From contig NZ_CP092333.1 of assembly GCF_018595675.2 (NCBI RefSeq), positions 4,116,001 to 4,180,000 of the forward strand: a stretch of DNA of 64,000 bases. The letters run 5' to 3'. This document shows, piece by piece, positions 25,161 through 33,505 of this stretch (positions within the stretch are counted from its first letter, which is position 1; the number at the start of each line of letters is the position of its first letter). The DNA comes from Flavihumibacter fluvii. GTDB taxonomy: Bacteria > Bacteroidota > Bacteroidia > Chitinophagales > Chitinophagaceae. Both the position numbers and the translations under genes were made by a program. The notes beneath the pieces were generated by a model. That model searched no databases and was not told the origin of the DNA. It was given only the letters and a program-made list of their open reading frames with translations.

Positions 25161-26672
25161 ATGCCAAAGCAAAAAATCATCATTATTGGCGGGGGAGTTG
25201 CAGGGCTCTCCACTGGCATTTATGGACAAATGAATGGTTTTGACACGCAGGTAATCGAAATGCACACAATTCCGGGTGGACAATGCACCGCCTGGAAAAG
25301 AGGCGCATACCACTTTGATTATTGCCTGCATTGGTTGGTAGGTACCCGAAAAAATGTATTCAACGACATCTGGAAAGAAACCCATGTAATTACAGATAAA
25401 GTAGCCATTGTTGACAGCGAGGTCTTTTCAGTAACAGTGGATGAAAACATGGGCAAGTTTTATATCTATGCTGATATTGATCGTTGGCAGGAATACCTGC
25501 TAAAGATGGCTCCTGAAGATGAAAAAGGAATAAGGAGCATGTGCCGGCTAATGAAAAAAGGTGTAAAGCTGGAGCCTTTTCTAAACGCGCCGGCATGCAG
25601 GTCCTGGTCGGACTATCTCTCCTTGTTTTTCAAAATGCCTGGACTCTTGTTGATGATGGTATATTATGGCAATATGCCGGCAAAAAAATACTTCCAGTCC
25701 TTGCAGCTCAAAAATGAAAAGCTCCGGTTTTTTTTAATGAAAATGTTTGGTGAACAGAATTTTTCTGCCCTGGTCTTTATCCTTATGCTGGGTTGGTACC
25801 ATGATAAAAATGCTGGCTACTTAATTGGCGGCTCATTACCCATCGCTGACCGGATGTCGAAACGCTACCAGGAATTGGGCGGCAGCATCATGTTGCAAAC
25901 CAAGGTCGATAAAATATTGGTGGAAAACAACAAAGCCACAGGCGTGATCTTAAGCGATGGCCGGGTATTAAGGGCTGATCTCATAATTAGTGCTGCCGAT
26001 GGACACACGACTTTATACAAGATGCTGTCAGGAAAATTTGTACCACCAGCTTTTGAAAACGCATATAAAAACTGGAAATTATTCCAGCCCTTCGTCCAGG
26101 TATCGTTTGGCATAAATGCGGAACTACAATCTGAAAACGTAATGATGGCCTACTGGCTGAAGCCTTTTAAAATGGGCAATTTCCTGGCACGTGAAGGCTA
26201 TAACATCATGAACCAGAGTATGCACGACCCCACCCTGGCGCCCAAAGGTAAAACCAGTATTGTCCTGCGATTTAACAGCCCATGGGCGGACTGGGAGAAT
26301 ATATCGGAAAAGGACTATCCCCTTGAAAAAGAGCTGATATTGAAAGATGCCATAACTATACTGGAAAAGCATTACCCTGGTAGTAGCGCTCACATTGAAG
26401 TTACCGATGTCAGCACGCCGCTTACCGGCAACAGGATAACCGGCGTCTGGAAAGGCGCTTATGAGGGCTTTATTCCCGAAGGCAATGTATTGACCAAATC
26501 ACTTCCCGATCGCCTGAAAGGGCTTGCCAATTTTTACATGGTAGGCCAGTGGGTATTCCCGGGCGGGGGATTGCCGCCTGCTGCACAGTCCGGCAAATGG
26601 ATGATCCAGACCATCTGCAAAGAGAATAAAATGAAATTCATCATAAATACAACAAATGGAAAAACAATATAA
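25161..26672 (+). CDS. FAD/NAD(P)-dependent oxidoreductase, phytoene desaturase (CrtI)-like
   Basis: 503 residues from the ATG at 25161. The FAD-binding start IIIIGGGVAGLSTGIYGQMNGF is followed by a second dinucleotide segment (EMHTIPGGQCTAWKRGAYHFDYCLHWL). The C-terminal motif FYMVGQWVFPGGGLPPAAQSGKWM is the typical CrtI/RetSat ending. The family includes carotenoid desaturases, isomerases and all-trans-retinol saturases; no carotenoid genes lie nearby, so the substrate is a lipid or isoprenoid of unknown identity. It overlaps by 17 bases with the small membrane protein gene. With the TetR gene downstream it probably belongs to a lipid-related regulon. Confidence 0.88.
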   Translation: MPKQKIIIIGGGVAGLSTGIYGQMNGFDTQVIEMHTIPGGQCTAWKRGAYHFDYCLHWLVGTRKNVFNDIWKETHVITDKVAIVDSEVFSVTVDENMGKFYIYADIDRWQEYLLKMAPEDEKGIRSMCRLMKKGVKLEPFLNAPACRSWSDYLSLFFKMPGLLLMMVYYGNMPAKKYFQSLQLKNEKLRFFLMKMFGEQNFSALVFILMLGWYHDKNAGYLIGGSLPIADRMSKRYQELGGSIMLQTKVDKILVENNKATGVILSDGRVLRADLIISAADGHTTLYKMLSGKFVPPAFENAYKNWKLFQPFVQVSFGINAELQSENVMMAYWLKPFKMGNFLAREGYNIMNQSMHDPTLAPKGKTSIVLRFNSPWADWENISEKDYPLEKELILKDAITILEKHYPGSSAHIEVTDVSTPLTGNRITGVWKGAYEGFIPEGNVLTKSLPDRLKGLANFYMVGQWVFPGGGLPPAAQSGKWMIQTICKENKMKFIINTTNGKTI

Positions 26673-26844
26673 ATACAAAATCGTGCAGCAATCATCTGCC
26701 GTTTATGGAGTAGGCATGATAGGTGCACTGATTTATTTTATCCAGCATGCTACTGGTTTTTGGATGGGCGTATTGGGTATTTTAAAAGCTTTAGTTTGGC
26801 CTGCTTTCATCGTGTATAAAGTATTGGAGTTCCTCAAAATGTAA
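26656..26844 (+). CDS. Small membrane protein (62 aa), function unknown
   Basis: 62 residues, starting inside the last 17 bases of the CrtI-like gene in another frame. Two hydrophobic stretches (VYGVGMIGALIYFIQHATGF and MGVLGILKALVWPAFIVYKVLEFL) predict two membrane passes. The start, KQYKYKIVQQSS, is basic and would stay in the cytoplasm. Overlap and same strand suggest co-translation with the oxidoreductase, perhaps as a membrane anchor or partner. I do not recognise a named family. Confidence 0.68.
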   Translation: MEKQYKYKIVQQSSAVYGVGMIGALIYFIQHATGFWMGVLGILKALVWPAFIVYKVLEFLKM

Positions 26845-26912
26845 GGGGTTGCCAGGAATTTTCCATTCAATTCCAGTCGCCCAAAACCACTACACCAATT
26901 ATTTTTACTAAA

Positions 26913-26930
26913 ATATACCATTCGGTATAT
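26913..26930. promoter_or_regulatory. TetR-type operator 1 (upstream of tetR)
   Basis: ATATACC-ATTC-GGTATAT is an inverted repeat with 7-base arms. It lies 24 bases before the TetR-family ATG, in an AT-rich promoter region, and its half-sites recur at 27575-27588. That makes it a strong autoregulatory operator candidate. Confidence 0.75.
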
Positions 26931-26953
26931 TATTTCCTATATTTACACTTGTT

Positions 26954-27556
26954 ATGCAGGAAGCGTTATCAAAATCTGAACGGACCAGGCAATTTATCAT
27001 TGAAAAGACCGCCCCCATTTTCAATGCGAAAGGCATTGCAGGTACTTCTTTAAATGACCTCACCCAGGCAACCGGATTAACCAAGGGAAGTATTTACGGC
27101 AACTTTGAAAATAAGGATGAAGTGGCTTTGGCTGCTTTTGACTACAATTTTGAAAGGGTGAATGCCTACATGAAAAATAAAATCCTGGCTTCCGATAACG
27201 CGATCGACCGGCTCCTGGCTTATCCGCTGGTGTACCGCGATTTCCTGGAAATCCCTTTCCTGCAACCCGGCTGCCCTATCCTGAACACCGCCACCGAAGC
27301 GGATGATACCCACCCGCAACTAAGGGATAAAGCTGCCGCTGCATTGGCTTTCTGGAAAAAATCTATCGAGAACCAGGTTAAACGGGGTATAGCCCGACAG
27401 GAAATTAAACCGGATACAAAACCCAACGAAGTGGCTATCATTATCATGTCCCTGATCGAAGGGGCCATCATGCAGGCTAAAGTCACCCGTAAACCGGCTT
27501 ACCTGAAAGTCACGATGGACTTTTTGGAAAGAGTGATCAGGGAGTTAAAAGCGTAA
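26954..27556 (+). CDS. TetR/AcrR-family transcriptional repressor
   Basis: 200 residues. The N-terminal helix-turn-helix is classical: TRQFIIEKTAPIFNAKGIAGTS, then LTQATGLTKGSIYGNFENKDEVALAAF. The C-terminal ligand-binding helices include GCPILNTATEADDTHPQLR, characteristic of the TetR subgroup that controls lipid, solvent or multidrug responses. Palindromic sites with shared GGTAT half-sites stand 24 bases before the gene and 26 before the next one. It therefore probably represses itself, the thioesterase gene and possibly the run behind it. Confidence 0.93.
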   Translation: MQEALSKSERTRQFIIEKTAPIFNAKGIAGTSLNDLTQATGLTKGSIYGNFENKDEVALAAFDYNFERVNAYMKNKILASDNAIDRLLAYPLVYRDFLEIPFLQPGCPILNTATEADDTHPQLRDKAAAALAFWKKSIENQVKRGIARQEIKPDTKPNEVAIIIMSLIEGAIMQAKVTRKPAYLKVTMDFLERVIRELKA

Positions 27557-27574
27557 TTTTTTTTATCCATAAAA

Positions 27575-27588
27575 ATACCGATCGGTAT
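27575..27588. promoter_or_regulatory. TetR-type operator 2 (upstream of the thioesterase gene)
   Basis: ATACCGATCGGTAT is a perfect 14-base palindrome sharing the ATACC/GGTAT half-sites of the site at 26913-26930. It sits between the tetR stop and the TTG start at 27614. Confidence 0.75.
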
Positions 27589-27613
27589 ATTATAAACATA
27601 AAATAGGAGAGCG

Positions 27614-28090
27614 TTGAAAAAGATTCTTGAAAGCAGCATGAAAATCAGGTTCCATGACTGCGACCCTTTTAATCACCTGAACAATTCCCGGTACATTGAT
27701 TATATCGTCACGGCGCGCGGCGACCAGCTGCTGGATAACTACGATTTTGATATCTACAAACTGGCAAGGGAAAAAGGTCTTGGCTGGGTGACGGCACAAA
27801 CACAGATTTCTTACCTCTCACCCGCCTACCTGATGGAAGAAGTCATTGTTCAAACCAGGCTGTTGGACTGCTCGGATAAAAGCCTCTTATTGGAAGCTTT
27901 TATGTGGGATTCGGTGAAAAGCAGGCTCAAAGCGGTGATGTGGACGAAGCTGGTTCACTTTAACCTCAAAACCCAACGCAGCCATCTGCACGAAGCGCAA
28001 TTAATGGAGTTCTTCCGGCAAATCGTTCATCCGCTCGAAACTGTGATGGATTTTGACCAGAGAATGCGCTCCCTTAAGCAAGTACAATGA
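27614..28090 (+). CDS. Acyl-CoA thioesterase, hotdog (4HBT) fold
   Basis: 158 residues if the TTG at 27614 is used. A good AGGAG sequence lies just before it, rare in this window, and the KKILESSMKIRF start is natural; the first ATG is at 27638. The 4HBT signature is HDCDPFNHLNNSRYIDY, where Asp and Asn/His near the beginning of the central helix form the active site. Such enzymes hydrolyse acyl-CoA or act on thioester intermediates in the cytoplasm. The TetR operator 26 bases upstream ties its expression to the TetR protein. Confidence 0.88.
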   Translation: MKKILESSMKIRFHDCDPFNHLNNSRYIDYIVTARGDQLLDNYDFDIYKLAREKGLGWVTAQTQISYLSPAYLMEEVIVQTRLLDCSDKSLLLEAFMWDSVKSRLKAVMWTKLVHFNLKTQRSHLHEAQLMEFFRQIVHPLETVMDFDQRMRSLKQVQ

Positions 28091-28118
28091 AATCCTCAAA
28101 ACAGTAAATCTTCATAAA

Positions 28119-28640
28119 ATGCAATTTGATATAGCAAAAACCCTGGAAATTATTGAACGTACACCTGGTGTGCTGCATGCGCTGTTGCAGGGTATTTCTG
28201 GTGATTGGATCTATACGCATGAAGGTCCAGGTACCTGGAGTGTTTTTGATGTGGTCGGGCATTTGATTGTTTGTGAGAAAACCGACTTTATCCCAAGGGC
28301 TAACATTATCCTGTCCGATGCCAAAAACAAAACGCTCGACCTGCTGGACATGACCGCGCATTTTGAATGGAATAAGGGCAAAACGATGACGGCTGTATTG
28401 AAAGAGTTTGAAGCACTAAGAAAAGAAAATATTCAAAAGCTGCTTGCCATGAAACTCACCCCAGGCGATTTGCTAAAAACAGGCCTGCATCCTAAAATCG
28501 GCATACTTACACTGCGCGATCTTCTTGCTACCTGGGCTGTCCACGACCTTAACCACATCGCCCAGGTTTCGCGCATAATGGCTAAACAGTACAAGCAGGA
28601 AGTCGGCCCATTTATTGAATTTTTGAGCATTCTTAAATAA
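28119..28640 (+). CDS. DinB-family (metal-binding four-helix) protein
   Basis: 173 residues from the ATG at 28119; an upstream extension overlapping the thioesterase gene is not needed. The DinB/YfiT fold carries three metal-binding His: one in VGHLIVCEKTDFIPR and two in WAVHDLNHIAQVSRIM. WSVFDVVGHL and LTLRDLLATW are typical helix starts. Some family members are thiol-S-transferases using bacillithiol or mycothiol; most are uncharacterised. Start is 29 bases after the thioesterase stop. Confidence 0.86.
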   Translation: MQFDIAKTLEIIERTPGVLHALLQGISGDWIYTHEGPGTWSVFDVVGHLIVCEKTDFIPRANIILSDAKNKTLDLLDMTAHFEWNKGKTMTAVLKEFEALRKENIQKLLAMKLTPGDLLKTGLHPKIGILTLRDLLATWAVHDLNHIAQVSRIMAKQYKQEVGPFIEFLSILK

Positions 28641-28646
28641 ATCATT

Positions 28647-29345
28647 ATGAAGATCATTGGACTTGTTGGGGGTATCAGCTGGACTTCCACAATTGATTAT
28701 TACCGGTTCATCAATGAAGAAACGAACCGGAAACTGGGCAGCTTAAATTTTGCTGAATGCATCATTTACTCTGTCAATTTTGAGCTGTTCAGGAACTATA
28801 ATGCTGCGCATGACTGGGCGGGTACTTTTGAACTGCTGTCAGGTGCTGCGCTACACCTTAAACAGGCTGGCGCTGAAGTCATCCTCCTTGGGGCAAATAC
28901 TGCGCATATCGTTGCTGAAAGGATAGCTACAGCTACAGGTCTGCCGCTGATCGATATCAGGATAGCTACGGCCAATGCGATCAAAAAACAACAGCTCAGG
29001 AAGGTGGGCTTATTGGGTACTGCATACACCATGGAACTGGATTTCTACAAAGACAAACTTCTGGAATACGGTATTGAAGCCATTACGCCTGCTGACAAAG
29101 CTGACAGGGTGTTTATAGAAGAAACACTGCTGCATGAATTGGGTAAAGGCATTCTTGCAGAAAAGACGAAGAAAGAATATTGCAGGATTGCTGGTGCATT
29201 GATCCAGCAGGGTGCACAAGGCATTGTGTTTGGCTGTACCGAAATTCCCTTACTCTTAAGCCAGGATGATTTTACCGTGCCTGTTTTTAATACTACACAA
29301 ATTCATGCACAGGCTGCTGTTGAATTTGCATTATCAAATCCATAA
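28647..29345 (+). CDS. Aspartate/glutamate racemase-family protein lacking the first catalytic Cys
   Basis: 232 residues, starting with GLVGGISWTSTIDYYRFINEETN as in YgeA-type racemases. The second catalytic Cys is present (Cys197 in GIVFGCTEIPLLL). At the first site the protein reads G82-A83-N84-T85-A86-H87 where most family members have Cys before or near the Asn-Thr. The E. coli Asp/Glu racemase is known to carry Thr at the comparable place, so a single-Cys enzyme can work, but Ala cannot act as a base. It could be a one-way epimerase, a related lyase/isomerase or inactive. It lies 6 bases after the DinB gene and 11 before an amino-acid permease. Confidence 0.85.
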   Translation: MKIIGLVGGISWTSTIDYYRFINEETNRKLGSLNFAECIIYSVNFELFRNYNAAHDWAGTFELLSGAALHLKQAGAEVILLGANTAHIVAERIATATGLPLIDIRIATANAIKKQQLRKVGLLGTAYTMELDFYKDKLLEYGIEAITPADKADRVFIEETLLHELGKGILAEKTKKEYCRIAGALIQQGAQGIVFGCTEIPLLLSQDDFTVPVFNTTQIHAQAAVEFALSNP

Positions 29346-29356
29346 TTCCTGTAGTG

Positions 29357-30832
29357 ATGAACCTTGACAACCTTTTAAGGAAGAAGCCGCTTGAAGCTTA
29401 CAGGAACGATATTAAAACAAGCCAGTTAAGCCGGACATTGGGTAAATGGGAACTAACTGCCATTGGGGTGGGTGCTGTTATCGGGGGTGGAATTTTTGTA
29501 TTGACCGGCGTGGCTGCCAGTCAATATGCTGGCCCGGCCCTGGCTTTATCCTTTGTGCTGGCCGGAATCGGCTGTTTGTTTGCCGCATTTTGTTATGCTG
29601 AATTTGCCAGTATTCTTCCGGTTTCCGGTTCTGCTTACGCATACGCTTATGGAACCATCGGGGAATTCTTTGCCTGGTTCATTGGTTGGAACCTTATCCT
29701 CGAGTATATGATGGGTGCTACTACGGTGGCTGTTAGCTGGTCAAAATACTTTGTCAAACTATTGCATTTATCTGGCGTGCATAATTTACCGGCATGGTTG
29801 GTTAACGACCCGGTTACGGCAAAGGAAGTTGCTTTAAAATCCGGCATTTCTGCCCCTGCTTTTTCCATCAATCTTCCGGCTGCATTAATTGTATGGGTGG
29901 TTACCTATATTCTTGTCAGGGGTATTAAGGAATCTGCAAAAACAAATAATATCATTGTTTCTATTAAGGTGGCAGCTGTTTTATTTGTGGTGGTGGCTGG
30001 TATTGCCTATATCCATCCGGCCAACTGGCACCCATTTATTCCGGACAAAATTGTGGATGCTTCCGGCACCAGCCATTACGGCCTTCCTGGTGTATTGACC
30101 GCCGCCGGTATTGTTTTCTTCGCATTCATCGGGTTTGATGCTGTTTCCACACAATCGCAGGAAGCGGTTAACCCGGTAAAAGATATTCCTTTTGCCATCA
30201 TTACTTCCTTAATTATTTGTACCACCCTGTACATTATTGTTTCCCTGGTGCTGACCGGGATGACAAAATATACCGAACTCGATTTGGGTGCTCCGGTTGC
30301 TTCGGCATTCAGTGCCGTGGGCCTTAATTGGGCTTCCTGGTTAATCACGGTTGCAGCAGTCATTGGTTTGATCTCCGTCATGCTGGTGATGCTCCTTTCG
30401 CAAACAAGAATATTTCTGAATATGGCGAAGGATGGACTACTGCCTCCGAAGCCGTTTGCAATAATTCATGCTCGCTTTAAAACGCCCTGGAAAAGCACCA
30501 TTTTATTGGGGGCAATTGCATCTTTGGTAGCGGCTGTTACACCTATTGAAAAAGCCACTAAAATGACCAGCATCGGTACTTTGTTTGCCTTTGCCATGAT
30601 TTGTGCAGCAGTGGTAGTCCTCAGGAAAAGGCAACCCGACCTGCACCGGCCTTTTAAAGTTAAATACCTGCCGCTGGTCGCTGGTTTGGGATTTGGCTTT
30701 AACATGCTGCTGATGTTTAGCCTGGATATATCTACCTGGTTGCGGCTGCTGGTATGGAGCGCAATGGGTATTGCCATATATTTTTTGTACAGTATAAAGA
30801 ACAGTAAACTGAATAAAAATGAATACCAATAA
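29357..30832 (+). CDS. APC-superfamily amino-acid permease (cationic amino-acid transporter type)
   Basis: 491 residues, starting at ATG 29357 one codon after an in-frame GTG. About 12-14 membrane helices; the first carries GKWELTAIGVGAVIGGGIFVLTG, the typical unwound helix-1 motif that binds the amino acid backbone. GFDAVSTQSQEAVNPVKDIP is the usual segment after helix 6. Resembles the CAT/YfnA group. Close spacing with the racemase-family gene suggests uptake and conversion of an amino acid (inference). Confidence 0.93.
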   Translation: MNLDNLLRKKPLEAYRNDIKTSQLSRTLGKWELTAIGVGAVIGGGIFVLTGVAASQYAGPALALSFVLAGIGCLFAAFCYAEFASILPVSGSAYAYAYGTIGEFFAWFIGWNLILEYMMGATTVAVSWSKYFVKLLHLSGVHNLPAWLVNDPVTAKEVALKSGISAPAFSINLPAALIVWVVTYILVRGIKESAKTNNIIVSIKVAAVLFVVVAGIAYIHPANWHPFIPDKIVDASGTSHYGLPGVLTAAGIVFFAFIGFDAVSTQSQEAVNPVKDIPFAIITSLIICTTLYIIVSLVLTGMTKYTELDLGAPVASAFSAVGLNWASWLITVAAVIGLISVMLVMLLSQTRIFLNMAKDGLLPPKPFAIIHARFKTPWKSTILLGAIASLVAAVTPIEKATKMTSIGTLFAFAMICAAVVVLRKRQPDLHRPFKVKYLPLVAGLGFGFNMLLMFSLDISTWLRLLVWSAMGIAIYFLYSIKNSKLNKNEYQ

Positions 30833-31760
30833 AATGGCTATGAATTATACGATCACTAATGCCGCTGTAAATGATCTGCCGGTTGTTTATCAACTGTTTG
30901 AAGAGGCTATCCTGTTCCAGGAAAGGAATAATTATATCGGCTGGAAGAGCTACGATAAGGAATTTATTCAATCGGATATTCAAAACGGGCTGCTATTTAA
31001 AATCATCAATGCGGAGGATGTCATTGCCTGCATCTTCAGTATTTGCTACAGCGATTCGTTAATATGGCGGGACAAAGAAAAAGGCGACGCAGTTTATTTG
31101 CACCGGATCGTATTGAATAGACAATTTGCCGGGGAAAGGATATTTAAAAAGGTACTTGAGTGGGCAAGAGGATTTGCTGCAGCAAAAAAATTGAAATACA
31201 TCCGGATGGATACCTGGGCCGAAAATGAAAAGCTGATTGGGTATTACAAAAGTCATGGTTTCTCTTTCATTGAAAACTATACCACCGCTGATACGGTTGA
31301 ACTCCCGGTACAACACAGGAATTTGAACGTCGCTTTATTGGAATTACCTGTTCAAACTAATTCGCCACAGGCAATAGGGAATTTACTGGCGAAGGTGAAT
31401 ATCAATGCGGAGTTTTTAACTATCAACAAATGCTGGACCCAAAAAGTGATTGGCCAGGCCAATGGTCAGCTTATTAAACTGGCTAAAGGAATGGGTGAAA
31501 TAATCTGGCACAAGCACGATGACCAGGACGAGCTATTTATCTTGTATAAGGGACATTTAACCATTCAGTTGCGGGACAAAAACATTGACTTGTACCCTGG
31601 TGAATTGTTTATTGTGCCCAAAGGAACTGAACATTGCCCTGTATCACATGGCGTTTCAGAGTTTTTAATCATGGGCCTGGATATTACCTCCAATGCGGCT
31701 GGTGGCCGTCCCGGTAACGCGGATGATATACTGCTTGATTATGCTGCAAACGATAATTGA
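30819..31760 (+). CDS. GNAT acetyltransferase-cupin fusion protein
   Basis: 313 residues; the first ATG (30819) overlaps the permease gene by 14 bases, and ATGs at 30834 and 30840 are alternatives. Residues about 8-165 are a GNAT N-acetyltransferase (VYLHRIVLNRQFAGERIFKKVLEWARGFA and MDTWAENEKLIGYYKSHGFSF). Residues about 185-295 are a cupin (GEIIWHKHDDQDELFILYKGHLTI and GELFIVPKGTEHCPVS) with plausible metal-binding His. Two domains normally found as separate proteins are joined here. It probably acetylates a small molecule that the cupin binds or modifies. Substrate unknown. Confidence 0.86.
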   Translation: MNTNKMAMNYTITNAAVNDLPVVYQLFEEAILFQERNNYIGWKSYDKEFIQSDIQNGLLFKIINAEDVIACIFSICYSDSLIWRDKEKGDAVYLHRIVLNRQFAGERIFKKVLEWARGFAAAKKLKYIRMDTWAENEKLIGYYKSHGFSFIENYTTADTVELPVQHRNLNVALLELPVQTNSPQAIGNLLAKVNINAEFLTINKCWTQKVIGQANGQLIKLAKGMGEIIWHKHDDQDELFILYKGHLTIQLRDKNIDLYPGELFIVPKGTEHCPVSHGVSEFLIMGLDITSNAAGGRPGNADDILLDYAANDN

Positions 31761-31773
31761 AAACGGGTTATCT

Positions 31774-32526
31774 ATGAAATGGGACACTAAATTATACGAC
31801 AGTAATCATGGGTTTGTTTCAAAATATGGGGCGGATCTTATTGATCTGCTGGACCCTAAAGAAGGCGAACTGATCCTGGACCTTGGTGCTGGCACTGGTG
31901 ATTTGGCCGGACTGATTAGCCAGCAAGGGGCAAAAGTTATAGGGCTTGACAATTCAATGGAAATGGTTCAAAGCGCAAGGGAAAAATATCCCCATATCCG
32001 GTTTGATCATAAACATGCGCATGATTTCAGTTATGACAGGCCATTCGATGCAGTGTTCTCCAATGCAACATTGCATTGGGTGTTGGATTATGAGAAGGCA
32101 ATAGCCTGTATCTGTAATGCCCTTAAACCGAAGGGTAGGTTTGTTGCTGAATTTGGCGGCAAGGGCAATGTGTCCTGCATCATTAATGCGTTGAAGGATG
32201 CTTTGTGCAGGAGAGGCTATTCCGAAACTGCTGACCAACGGGTATGGTATTTTCCTTCCTTGTCTGAATACACTTCTTTGCTGGAACAAAATGGCTTTCG
32301 GGTGGTGTTCGCGGCTCACTTTGACCGGGAAACGCAATTAGCGGATGACAATGGAATTAAAAACTGGTTGCAAATGTTTGGACAATATTACCTGCAGAAT
32401 CTACCCCGCGAAACTATTCAGGATATAGTGAATGATGTTGAAGAGCAGGTAAGGGAAACCAATTTCAAAAACGGCCAATGGTATGCTGATTATGTGCGGT
32501 TGAGAATTGCAGCGGTTAAAGAATGA
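31774..32526 (+). CDS. Class I SAM-dependent methyltransferase
   Basis: 250 residues from the ATG at 31774, 13 bases after the fusion gene. Motif I is ILDLGAGTGDLAGLI, then VIGLDNSMEMVQSAREKYP (acidic ribose-binding residue), the post-motif FDAVFSNATLHWVLDYEKA and a motif with KPKGRFVAEFGGKGN. This arrangement matches the trans-aconitate methyltransferase/UbiE-like small-molecule methyltransferases. The methyl acceptor is unknown. Confidence 0.9.
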   Translation: MKWDTKLYDSNHGFVSKYGADLIDLLDPKEGELILDLGAGTGDLAGLISQQGAKVIGLDNSMEMVQSAREKYPHIRFDHKHAHDFSYDRPFDAVFSNATLHWVLDYEKAIACICNALKPKGRFVAEFGGKGNVSCIINALKDALCRRGYSETADQRVWYFPSLSEYTSLLEQNGFRVVFAAHFDRETQLADDNGIKNWLQMFGQYYLQNLPRETIQDIVNDVEEQVRETNFKNGQWYADYVRLRIAAVKE

Positions 32527-32569
32527 AGTTGTTTAGGCCTCAAATATGTAAAGCAGCATTACAACCTAT

Positions 32570-33223
32570 TTGCAATGGGTTGTGGAACTAAATTTTGTAA
32601 ATTTAATAAACACACCTTTTCTTATCCTGATCGTTCAGGAATGCATAATCCGTCGCGGGGAGAAATATCGGTTAGAAGGTGGGCCTGATTTTGAAAATAA
32701 AAGCCTTGTTTTAATTATCCTCATTGGATATATTTTCAATTTGTTATTTGGCTGGTTCGGGATTATGTGTGATGATGCCTCTGCGGCTCAAATGTTATTT
32801 TTCCAGTTTGGAACTTCCTTCGCTATTTCAGCTTCTGTAATGGCAGGCCGGTATACTGGTTTGCGCGGTCAGCATGTAGCGGCATCTGCTTATATTTTGC
32901 TGGGTATTACGCACGGCATCTCATTGGCCGCTCTTAGTAAAGCCGGAATAAATGCAGACCGCGAAGCTACGATGGCCATGCCAATGATTCCGGCATTGAT
33001 TTTTATGTTTTGGTGTAACCTCTTTCCTGTTTGGCTGAGACTATTGGCCATCATTCCTATCATACTTTTCTCATTTGTTTATATCAACGTTCATTTAGGC
33101 GACACTGGTGTGGGCTGGACTTTATACTCAGGATATGGCGCGCTCCAATTTATTGAAGTGCTTTGGTGCATTTACCTTTTTATGGATTGGAAAAATCTCG
33201 CATCACAAAAACAGAAGGGGTAA
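32570..33223 (+). CDS. Multi-pass membrane protein, function unknown
   Basis: 217 residues if started at TTG 32570; no in-frame ATG lies near, so the start is uncertain. Five to six hydrophobic helices (LVLIILIGYIFNLLFGWFGIM, GTSFAISASVMAG, MPMIPALIFMFWCNLFPVWL, LLAIIPIILFSFVYI). A short N-terminal segment has the basic sequence IIRRGEKYRLEGGPDF between the first two helices. I do not recognise a family. It ends the long + strand run; its stop codon lies in a hairpin shared with the gene opposite. Confidence 0.7.
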   Translation: MQWVVELNFVNLINTPFLILIVQECIIRRGEKYRLEGGPDFENKSLVLIILIGYIFNLLFGWFGIMCDDASAAQMLFFQFGTSFAISASVMAGRYTGLRGQHVAASAYILLGITHGISLAALSKAGINADREATMAMPMIPALIFMFWCNLFPVWLRLLAIIPIILFSFVYINVHLGDTGVGWTLYSGYGALQFIEVLWCIYLFMDWKNLASQKQKG

Positions 33224-33238
33224 ATTCCTTTTTTACCC
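33218..33238. terminator. Bidirectional hairpin containing both stop codons of convergent genes
   Basis: GGGTAAA (33218-33224), a 7-base pyrimidine-rich loop and TTTACCC (33232-33238) form a perfect 7-bp stem. The TAA of the + strand membrane protein (33221-33223) lies in one arm and the TAA of the minus-strand DUF4242 gene (33233-33235) in the other. Convergence and T-rich loop support a shared terminator. Confidence 0.65.
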
Positions 33239-33505
33239 GGCAGTACCAGGGCCGATCACCGCCTTTATTTCATCAATTCCATTGACAGGAAAATTGCCGC
33301 ATTTGGCATGCTCCCGGATATCATCCTCACTTTCCGCTTCATGGATACAATAAATCTTGTCCTCCGTAACAAATGACTCGACCCAAACATAGGGCTTGCC
33401 CAATATGGAGATAACTGCGACAGAAGTCTTAGAAATTTCCCTTAACTCTTCTGCAGTCATATTTCCTGCTCCAGGTAACTTTCTTTCAACGATAAACTTT
33501 TTCAT
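33233..33505 (-). CDS. DUF4242 (small nickel-binding-type ferredoxin-like) protein
   Basis: 90 residues with the single-domain DUF4242 pattern: FIVERKLPGAGNMTAEELREISKTS, then YVWVESFVTEDKIYCIHEAESEDDIREHAK. A Streptomyces relative (SCO4226) was described as nickel-binding, but that role is not established here. No signal peptide, so cytoplasmic. It is one of three DUF4242 domains within 4 kb, on both sides of the AAA-LuxR regulator (33591-36188), with which it shares strand and a gap of 85 bases. Confidence 0.85.
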   Translation of the reverse strand: MKKFIVERKLPGAGNMTAEELREISKTSVAVISILGKPYVWVESFVTEDKIYCIHEAESEDDIREHAKCGNFPVNGIDEIKAVIGPGTAG

